Shown piece after piece: positions 56,801 through 64,000 of a DNA stretch of 64,000 nucleotides (its first letter is position 1; each line of letters begins with the position of its first letter). The stretch lies in contig OY759261.1 in assembly GCA_963662155.1 (NCBI GenBank), positions 50,086,414-50,150,413 on the forward strand. The letters run 5' to 3'. Source of the DNA: Lamellibrachia columna. Taxonomy: Eukaryota; Annelida; Polychaeta; Sabellida; Siboglinidae. The notes below the pieces were generated by a model, which had not been told where the DNA came from, ran no database searches, and saw nothing but the letters and a program-made list of their open reading frames with translations. The position numbers were made by a program, and so were the translations under genes.

Positions 56801-57370
56801 CAGGGTTTGGGCTAGTGCGAACATAGACAGATAGTCAGTAGGAGTCTAGGGGTGGGTTATGTCTGTGGTCCTGGGCCGACTCAGGAACTCCGGGAATATG
56901 AAAACACTGGGGTGGCAGTGAAGCACCCGAAGAAGGGCCTCTTTGTTAGTACAAGATGTGATAAACACAGGGTAGAATTTCTTTGAAATTCTAAGTTAAG
57001 AGTATATTTTAAGTGTATCTAGTTTATATTTATAACTAATATACAGTATATTTAAGTTTGAATAAATGCACTAATTTTAGTTGTGTTTGGGATGATTTGG
57101 GTTTCGCGCGTTTTAACAACTACTGTTTACATCCGCCATCTTGATTTATGTTCGTTGTTAAGCAACGTAAATGCAGCTGATTGAGTAAATATGGTTTAGG
57201 AATGTGTGATCTCTAACGTTATAACACGATTATATTCTGGTTTGATACTATCGCATATCTGTAAGTTTAAGGTGTAAAGAGCATATGTATCATACTGGTA
57301 ATAATTTATGTAGATGTCGGAGTGAAGAAAAAGAAAGGACTACACCTGACGCATGCGCACTGTCACCACT
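53865..57370 (-). mobile_element. Long CR1/Zenon-like LINE, RT core deleted
   Basis: Minus strand. 56.4-56.2 kb: a PHD-like finger, CSREV...AIQCDQCDCWYHLV and WFCSCCGLPNYS. Then NPDIILLVETKLDSSI, RNVHGGGVLI, VILAGDLNLPDIDW (endonuclease), a linker with three 12-residue repeats (SKQHLPWITRSK), NDHFKSAFTNEQ, LNPNKAPGRDEIPAKIL, AWNTALVTAIHKKGNK and YRPISLTCILCKVMEHI. The sequence then jumps to the C-terminal RRLQHQLTFFYKIKHNLVNI, so RT motifs A-E are missing. It ends in an AACCAAAG-type tail. Compared with the paralogous block (15707-15727) it is inserted between tgtgggct and ataaatac. Confidence 0.8.
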
Positions 57371-57491
57371 ATAAATACATCCACTACCAGGCTCCAGCAT
57401 GTGATAGTAAAGTTATAAGTAATTTTATTTGTGTGTACATGAATATATACAGAAAACAATTATGCCAGAAATTACATTATAATATTTAAAA

Positions 57492-57770
57492 ATGGAACAG
57501 AACACTGCTACTCAAATGTTGGGAACATACAATAAGCACCAAGCACACACCTTGACTTGTGACAAACAGAGTGAGCCACTGTCAATGGCTGACGGTTACG
57601 CTCTAATTATTCCAATACGTGCCACACGTATACAGTGTTGCTCCTTCCAGACCAGAGTTCAAAAACATGAGAGTCAATTACTCAATACCACAACATTCCT
57701 TAACATAATAACCTCATGCATGCACAATTATACCTCTCTACCTTCTAAGAAATTTGTTATAACAAACTAA
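57492..57770 (+). CDS. Small conserved open frame, copy 2 (hypothetical)
   Basis: 92 codons from MEQNTATQMLGTYNKHQAH, through LTCDKQSEPLSMADGYALII. The first ~48 codons match the frame at 15820 nearly residue for residue; the rest is unique and probably unselected. Upstream DNA (tttatttgtgtgtacat) is also shared. No family recognised; could be a first exon of a plus-strand gene or non-coding duplicated DNA. Confidence 0.25.
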   Translation: MEQNTATQMLGTYNKHQAHTLTCDKQSEPLSMADGYALIIPIRATRIQCCSFQTRVQKHESQLLNTTTFLNIITSCMHNYTSLPSKKFVITN

Positions 57771-57889
57771 TAATTTCATCCAAATTACCTGTAATATCCA
57801 CAACGATCAAAACATAAGCATGTCAAAATTTTATAACCTGTGTTGTGACCACGACTTCTGTTTTTTTGGTTCAGGATACAGTTGACTTT

Positions 57890-58105
57890 CCCATTGGAGA
57901 AGGTGGTTGACAGTAAGACTAAGAGGCAATTGAAGACCAAGAGCCACATGGAGAGACAACTGCAATGCAATGAAGGCATGGATGGAGAACATGAAGTATG
58001 AAGATCTGGTCAGAATGGCACAATGCAGATATGAGTAGCTGCTTGTGATAGCTGACCTTCCGAGAGGGGATGGCACCACATGATGATGACGATGATGAAG
58101 TTGTA
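57890..58105 (+). mobile_element. Possible LINE 3' end with gat-rich tail
   Basis: The plus strand has a degenerate basic stretch ending RGDGTT and then a gatgatgacgatgatgaag tail. An ending of this kind is common in LINE ORF2 C-termini. No upstream RT motif is present, so the call is weak. Confidence 0.28.
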
Positions 58106-58209
58106 TCATGAATGGTTACGTAGGAAATAAAATGTATACACACAGTGTGTGATGCTTGTTTATGTGATGAAATACCTTTGAATATATACAATAGTTGTGA
58201 GTCTAACAT

Positions 58210-59912
58210 TATGTAGCATGCAACTAATTTCAGTTAGAATATCTACTAGTAAAATATTTTAGGTATTTCATGATTCATAAAAATAAGGTATACACTGTTG
58301 AGTATATCCAAACAATTTGTCTTCAGAATGTTGCCACCGGGTCATATATCAAATTGCATATATCAAGGGACTGTGTTTATGTAGATACACATGTGTAATT
58401 AATTAATTAAACAAGATAATTTGAAATGCTCAATGTGACAACATGACAAAGTATTGGTTTGTTAGATGGTGCAATTTTCGATTTTAAGCATCCTGCTAGA
58501 CCAGGGTTTTTTAAAGGTTCAGCTCACATGGGCAGTGCAACATTTCACACGGTCATGGACAAACATGTGTTTACTTTTATCAGGCACATTGCCGCGCATA
58601 TATACACAATACAATATTTGTTTATTTACTTTTGGATTTCACACGGGCATGGAGGGTTTTCACAGGGGCAAATTGCCTGTGTGAAAGACCTTAAAAAACC
58701 TGTGCTAGACCACTAAAATATATCAATAAAATGCAGAATGTATGTGTATTCATGCTTGTAAATCAAATATCACCCGTCACGGGACACTAAATATTAAAAA
58801 TTAGTGCCATAAATCATTTATGTAGTAGAAATTTATTACTGCGCGGGCAGCGCCACCTGGCGGTCCGAAATGCAATTAATTATTGACACCATCGCACGTG
58901 GGGTTTTAGGAGTGATGTACGTTACTAGCCAGAGCTAGCCAAGCTATTACTATATTGTCCAGTAATGTTAATAAATGATCAATGAAAGACATACAATGGT
59001 TTTTTCCGTGAACCAAGGTGAATCCCGGATTTGCGAGAATCATAAAACACGATGTATATCAGAGTAAAGACTAAAGTACGTTTATTTTATTATAGGTGGT
59101 CCAAGTCAGCTGCTATGTACCGTAATAGGCACCCCCTATAAACTGGCGTCTGCGGGTATACGTTTTGGTCACCTTGCCGATCACAACACTACTAGCGCCG
59201 TCCAACGAGCTCCGGCATTGCTACAGTAGGCTTGGCCTCGGGGCTTCATTATCGCTTCAGGAATGTCAGCTAAAATCAACATTACAATGTGAGTCACTTT
59301 CGGAATTTTACAAATAAATAAAAGAGCAACAATTACACACCTTGTAATTTTCGCCTTTGCGCCTCGATCGATCTGATTCTCGCGCCCTTTCGGCTTTGCA
59401 CGCGAAAAATTGTGGCACCACGTTACGGAGCCTGGATTAATGGAGGATGCGTTCGCTGCATTTGCTGCATTCGCTAGATGGCAGTGCCAGTGCAATATGC
59501 ACACGTTTTTGTGGTGCGCTGATCGTTAAATGCTTGTGGTTAAATGCGGTAGGAAGAACTAGTTCAACCAAGTTTTGTGCAGAGTGGATAAGAGAAACTT
59601 TGCTAAACAGTATCCTTGTGTTTTGCCTGTTTTGTAAGTTGCTTATACGCGATATACGAACGATCCCCTATTATCGCTCAAATGTGCATACCGATTTCAA
59701 ATATTGCCATCATTCACTACATCTCCATTATATGCAAGTTTTATTTCATTTATACATATTTAATAATTATCATAATCGGAGCACATTATGAACGAAAACA
59801 CAATAAAGAGGTTTTCATCAAAAAGTGCCTCCGTCACCAAGGATCACAAATCCCTCCATCACCCAGAAACAAACTGAAAAAAAAAATGCTTCAGTGTAAT
59901 CAAACATGTAGA
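58210..59912. other. Non-coding region
   Basis: No gene recognised. A GC-rich patch around 58840-58920 and 59180-59420 may be a small CpG-rich element, but no exon could be supported. The open frame at 58459-58716 has no family resemblance. Confidence 0.45.
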
Positions 59913-60283
59913 CTATTGCCTGCTAGATAAGGGATGTTTTGTCATACCGTAATGTATTTCGGTTTCCATTGTTTGACCCTTCACTACCTCCATAACTTCA
60001 TTAATGACTTTATCTGATTTGTGTTCGATGTTGGCTTCTTTAATAATTTCTCTTGTCTCGTCGACTTTTGCTTTGATGTCTACTTCCAGCTGGCTAATCC
60101 TGTGTTCAACCTTTTTAAGGAATTCCTCGCATCGTTCTTCACAATTATTTTCGATTTTAAGGTTTTTCATCACTTTCGCATCGCAAGGTGGGCAGAACCA
60201 GTGAATGTGTTCTTTCTCATTAATTATTTTGTATTCCATTTCTGTCATGTTTATACATTTTATACAAAAATGCTTGTCACAGT
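59913..60283 (-). mobile_element. Inverted 5' part of a LINE (ORF1-like PHD finger and coiled coil)
   Basis: Minus strand: CDKHFCIKCINMTEM, then HIHWFCPPCDAKVMKNLK (two CxxC pairs, PHD-like), followed by a heptad-rich segment ERCEEFLKKVEHRISQLEVD and IKAKVDETREIIKEA predicted to form a coiled coil. This is the arrangement of ORF1-type proteins in CR1-like LINEs. It lies head to head with the plus-strand ORF2 at 60284-62172, with no spacer. Confidence 0.7.
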
Positions 60284-62172
60284 ATTCAGCCCATTAGGAA
60301 GAAGCGACCACTGTATATTAACTTTTTTAATTCTGTGTACAATCAAACTAAATAATTACACTGAAAGAAGAAAGTATAATAAAAATGCAGATTTTGATAG
60401 AATGAGGATTGAGTTTTCAAAAATAGATTGGAAAACCAAATTTAAGGATTCAGACACTAATGTAAATAGACAATGGGAAATCCTAAAGACAGAATTAAAA
60501 CTACTGGAAGAAAAAATGTACCACAAATAGAAATCTCTAACCACCGGAAGGGAAACTTTCCCCTGAATACCAAAACTAGAAAGCTGATTAGGCATAAAAA
60601 TAGATTATGGACAAGATATATGGAAACAAGAGATGGGAAGAAATATTTAGAATACTGCAAAATTAGAAACAAAGAGCTTTAACACGAAAACTTTGAAAGG
60701 AGCTTGAAAGAAATGTAGCTAATTAAACAAAAAAGAACCCAAAAGCCTTCTGGCAATATTATAAATCCAAAACTACTATCAAACCAGGAATTGGTAAATT
60801 AAATATAGATCCAACCAATCCCAAATCCAACACTACAACAGATGATGGGAAAAAGCAAATATTCTTGCAACCTACTTCGCTAGCCTATTTACAACTGAAG
60901 AACCAGGGGAAATACCAACTATACCAAGAGTTGAGACTAATACAATGATGGAAGAGTTAACAATAACTGAAAGCAAAATATTATTGGCATTGAAAAGTCT
61001 AAATATAAACAAATCCCCTGGTCCAGATGAGATAGGAGCCAGGCTACTGGTGGAACTTTCAAAACCAATCTCGCACCCATTACGTAAAATATTTGAAACA
61101 TCAATAAAAACAGCTAGTATCCCAAACGATTGGAAAGAAGGGATAATTTCAGCTATTTATAAAAAAGGAAACAAGTCATTAGCAAGCAACTACCGCCCAG
61201 TAAGCATTACAAGTATTCTATGTAAATGCATGGAAAGGATCATTATAAACCATATGTTTGAATATATGAAGGAAAATTGTCTATTTAGCCAAAAACAATA
61301 TGGTTTTATAACAGGGCGCTCTACAGTCCTCCAACTTATAAACGTTTTAGATAACTGGACCTTGGGACTCGACAATGGAAATTACACAGATGTCATTTAT
61401 ATGGACTTTCAAAAAGCTTTTGACACGGTACCACATAAGAGGTTAATAAATAAATTGGATAGCTACAACATTAGTAATGAATTAATAAATTGGATTGAAA
61501 CATTTCTTACAGATAGAAAACAAAAGGTAGCTGTAAATGGTAAAGAATCGAAATGGCACAATGTAACTTCTGGGATATCCCAGGGTTCAGTTATAGGACC
61601 GTTACTTTTTGTACTATACATAAACGACCTACCAGAACTAACTAAGTCTGATACATTTCTATTTGCAGATGGCATCAAGGTATTTAGAAGTATTACTGAT
61701 AAAAATGACCAGGGCACTTTACAAGATGACCTAAATACCTTAGAGCAGTGGAGCAACAAATGGTTACTAAAATGTCATCCAAACAAATGTAAACACATGA
61801 CTACTGGAAATAATAACATTGGAGAAATCAAATATTCTATGACACTTAACAACTCCATACATCCGCTCGACACAATTGAAAAACAAAACGACTTAGGGGT
61901 TATTATAGACACAAAGCTATCCTTTGATGACCACATTAACAAAGCAGTAAACAAAGCAACAAAGATGACAAAAATAATTCGCAGAACTTTTCAATTTCTT
62001 GACAAAGATACGTTCTTGTCATTGTATAAAACAATGGTAAGAAAGCATCTTGACTATGCAATAGCAGTATGGTACCCTTACAAAAAAAACATATTGCAAT
62101 AGAAAACATCCAAAGAAGAGCAACAAAAGAATTGCCAGGGATGAGAAACTTAACTTACACATATAGAAAGAT
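60284..62172 (+). mobile_element. CR1/L2-like LINE ORF2, truncated
   Basis: Starts in the last endonuclease motif (PLGRSDHCILTF), then a lysine-rich linker with frame breaks. From 60945 a 385-codon frame contains NKSPGPDEIGARLLVEL, WKEGIISAIYKKGNK, YRPVSITSILCKCMER, VIYMDFQKAFDTVPH (A), SGISQGSVIGPLLFVLYIND (B), FLFADGIKVF (motif C, FADG instead of FADD) and QNDLGVIIDTKLSF. It breaks at 62100 by a one-base shift within an A-run (ILQ-stop versus IENIQRRATKELPG) and ends about 62172 without a 3' UTR tail. Confidence 0.85.
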
Positions 62173-62263
62173 CCTGGTACATTTGACAGCATTTAAAAGT
62201 GTTTCTCAGTAACACTTCATGGTTGTGTGAGAAACATTAACCCTTTACCTGTCTGTGTTGTAG

Positions 62264-62359
62264 ATATGAACTGTTCCTGCAGCTCAAGGAAGACATCCTG
62301 TTGGAAGTTGGAGTGTCCGTTTGAGACGGCCATAGAGCTCACTGCTTTCACCCTACAGT
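62264..62359 (+). pseudogene. FERM-domain exon, EPB41L4/5-like, frameshifted
   Basis: Acceptor cctgtctgtgttgtag and donor GTGAGT. The exon reads YELFLQLKEDILL and, after a frameshift at about 62303, KLECPFETAIELTAFTLQ. Together these match the F1/F2 boundary of FERM proteins (FLQLKxDIL.GKLxCPF.TA.EL.A..LQ), a membrane-linked cytoskeletal adaptor fold. Two bases are missing relative to an intact codon series. Upstream FERM exons are not found; the LINE ends 90 bp before this exon. Confidence 0.8.
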
Positions 62360-63045
62360 GTGAGTGACATCATTGATGTGGATGGTTCTCAAAGTAAAGA
62401 AAACGTATAGTGTTTAGTATTTGTCCAGACCACCCCACCAATGCATGGTGTGGGACATAGATAACATGCTATTGGCTGTGCTTTTTGATTGGCAAGGTGC
62501 ACGTTATCGGCAATATGCACAATTGAATATTTTACAGTATTTTCTGCCATAATATTATTTGTAGTAATACAACATTTGGTCATGTCTATCAGGCCGCATG
62601 TGTCTAAGCGATATGTTGTGACATTTAGTTGGAAAAAATTTGGTTAACCCATAAATGTAGCTGTAATGTTTGTATTGTTTCAGTAGCACAAACAGAGAGG
62701 TAGAAGATATTTTATAATGAAATGAATAATACTAAGGCTAATGGTTAAATTATATGTACTTGTAAGAAGTGGTTGAAGTACCTTCAAGTACTGTCTCTAA
62801 ATTGACTGTAACTTTACAAGCACTCCATATTTACATTATCCAGTGTGCCTGCTTTATAGCCATGTTTACGTTGGGTTAGAACTACCCACTAGTCCACTAG
62901 TCTGTTCACTAGTAAAGATAGCAGTGGACTAGTAAAACACTCCAACTAATGTGAATGTATGATAAAAAAATAGTATGATGTGTTTATCCGACTGACAGCT
63001 GACCTGTGTATACCTGATTGACAGCTGTATTTTTTTTATTGACAG

Positions 63046-63171
63046 CTGAGCTAGGGGATTATGACAATGAGGAACACACACACCAGGGTCATCTCAGTTC
63101 CGCTTTGTGCCAGAAGAACTGCAATCAGAGGAGATGGAACTCGCCATCTTCGAGAAGTTCAAGTCCTGCAA
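63046..63171 (+). pseudogene. FERM-domain exon 2, EPB41L4/5-like, frameshifted
   Basis: Continues in phase from 62264-62359 (T|CT gives Ser): SELGDYDNEEHT, then after a shift within cacacacacacc, SQFRFVPEELQSEEMELAIF and EKFKSCK. The SELGDYD..EH....S.FRFVP..TEEME..IFEK.K pattern is characteristic of EPB41L4/EPB41L5 (yurt-type) F2 lobes. Donor GTCAGT is weak. The CA repeat suggests replication slippage as the source of the frameshift. Confidence 0.8.
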
Positions 63172-63433
63172 GTCAGTGAATAATAACAATAATACATTTC
63201 TTATATAGAGCCTCATCCAAATAATTGTTCTTTATATATATATGTATATATATACATATACATAAATATACATATGTATATATAAAAGTCTAGGTGCTAC
63301 ATAGTGCTTACAGGACATCATTCGGGGGACCGGTTACATATTTTTGTTTTGTTGATTTTCCAACAATGATGAATTGTAATATTGTTTGTAACACTAATAT
63401 AAACCACACCTTGTGTTTCACCTGACGCACCAG

Positions 63434-63555
63434 AAGGCCTACAAGCACCTGTGGAAGTGTGCCATGGAGCACCACGCCTTCAGACTCAAGGGCCCGGTGA
63501 AGGGGCCCAATGAACAGCAGAGCTTCTTCCGAATGGGGTCTCGCTTCTGATACAG
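63434..63555 (+). pseudogene. FERM-domain exon 3, EPB41L4/5-like, nonsense mutation
   Basis: Acceptor acctgacgcaccag, then [36 protein letters not shown] and RF-stop-YR. Matches the end of the F3 (PH-like) lobe, normally KACKHLWKCAVEHHAFFRL..GSRFRYSG. One Phe codon is lost and the Arg of RFRY is TGA. About 70 residues that should lie between exon 2 and this exon are absent. Donor CAG|GTAGGG is the start of a 27-bp tandem array. Confidence 0.82.
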
Positions 63556-63725
63556 GTAGGGTTGGTCTCACTTTTGCTATAGGTAAGGCTGGTCTCACTT
63601 CTGATACAGGTAGGGTTGGTCTCACTTATGCTATAGGTAAGGCTGGTCTCACTTCTGATACAGGTAGGGCTGGTCTCACTTATGCTATAGGTAAGGCTGG
63701 TCTCACTTCCGCTACAGGTAGGGTC
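63537..63725. repeat. 27-bp tandem repeat of the exon-intron border
   Basis: Seven 27-bp units, each ggtctcacttctgatacagg plus tagggtt or a variant (tatgctataggtaaggct). The first unit is the 3' end of FERM exon 3 and its donor; the following units are copies of it and alternate between two subtypes, giving a 54-bp dimer pattern. Because 27 is a multiple of 3, both strands show repetitive open frames. Confidence 0.92.
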
Positions 63726-64000
63726 GTCTTCATAAAGATGAGAAGTAAACCAGAGAAACAAAAACGAGAAATGGCGTACTGTTTGCTGGGTGCACAACTT
63801 TAAAGTTTATGTGCTGCCATCTGTCACATTGCATGTAGGGTAATTTGTTTTAGTCAGCATGTAACAACACCGTCTTACTAACAGTTCCTTGGATGCTGTT
63901 GGATAACATTTATAGGAAAACTTGATCGTGACATGACATGATCTCTACAGAGCGTTGCATGGCTGTGTTTCAAGCAGGCGCACAGAGTTCTATACGGCCA
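63726..64000. other. Intron or intergenic DNA to right edge
   Basis: No further FERM exon or other coding sequence is recognisable before the window ends. Confidence 0.5.

Noticed and set aside
58459..58716. Plus-strand open frames of 72-85 codons
   Set aside because: Overlapping frames with no recognised motif and no conservation evidence.

Overview
This is a eukaryotic (metazoan) genomic window, not a microbial one. Evidence: short phase-matched exons with GT..AG borders, long AT-rich introns, abundant (TA)n, (GT)n, (GA)n and (CACG)n microsatellites, and at least ten LINE retrotransposon copies or relics plus pogo-, hAT- and Helitron-like elements. Intracellular NACHT-LRR (NLR) receptor fragments, an EPB41L4/5-type FERM fragment and the mixture of CR1/L2-, RTE- and Jockey-like LINEs suggest a marine invertebrate. 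The phylum cannot be fixed from the sequence alone.

Host genes. The minus strand carries pieces of an NLR cluster. From 11.1 kb down to 3.5 kb lie six small exons (84, 84, 84, 90, 87 and 81 bp), all in the same splice phase and all open. Each encodes one ribonuclease-inhibitor-type leucine-rich repeat. Three of the 84-bp exons are near-identical products of block duplication. At 43.5-48.1 kb and 50.0-51.7 kb are two paralogous, frameshifted NACHT exons, each followed downstream by an 84-bp LRR exon (broken in the first copy). The first copy is split by a CR1/L2-like LINE; the second preserves the unoccupied site. A further paralogous pair of blocks (about 12.7-16.0 kb and 52.0-57.7 kb) carries candidate 3'-terminal exons on the minus strand. 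At the right edge, three plus-strand exons (62.3-63.6 kb) encode parts of a FERM domain, with frameshifts, a nonsense codon and a missing segment, so this is a pseudogene. A GC-rich stretch at 38.5-38.9 kb may hold a first exon on the minus strand.

Mobile DNA. 9.2-10.7 kb: RTE-like LINE fragment inside a pogo-like TIR element. 14.1-14.9 kb: RTE-like 3' end. 18.5-20.0 kb: L2-like LINE on the minus strand. 25.3-26.9 kb: Jockey-like LINE. 27.8-28.4 kb: two Helitron-like ends abutting head to tail. 45.2-47.9 kb: CR1/L2-like LINE with an ORF interrupted by one stop codon. 48.6-49.4 kb: hAT-like MITE with a perfect 8-bp target duplication. 53.9-57.4 kb: long minus-strand LINE with PHD-like finger, endonuclease and a deleted RT core. 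59.9-62.2 kb: LINE whose 5' part is inverted, as expected from twin priming. Smaller LINE ends lie at 0.25, 23.3, 43.2, 51.7 and possibly 57.9 kb.

Repeats and non-coding parts. A 70-bp satellite (20.1-21.1 kb) is organised as 140-bp dimers. A 65-bp array lies at 41.1 kb. A block of 1-2.4 kb occurs three times between 31.4 and 37.0 kb, with a partial fourth copy at 16.5-17.7 kb. A (GA)/(TA)/(TC) tract near 24.6 kb could fold into a large cruciform. No tRNA, rRNA, CRISPR or prokaryotic element was seen. No convincing new biological system was found; the most informative features are the NLR exon dynamics and the transposon-host interactions.
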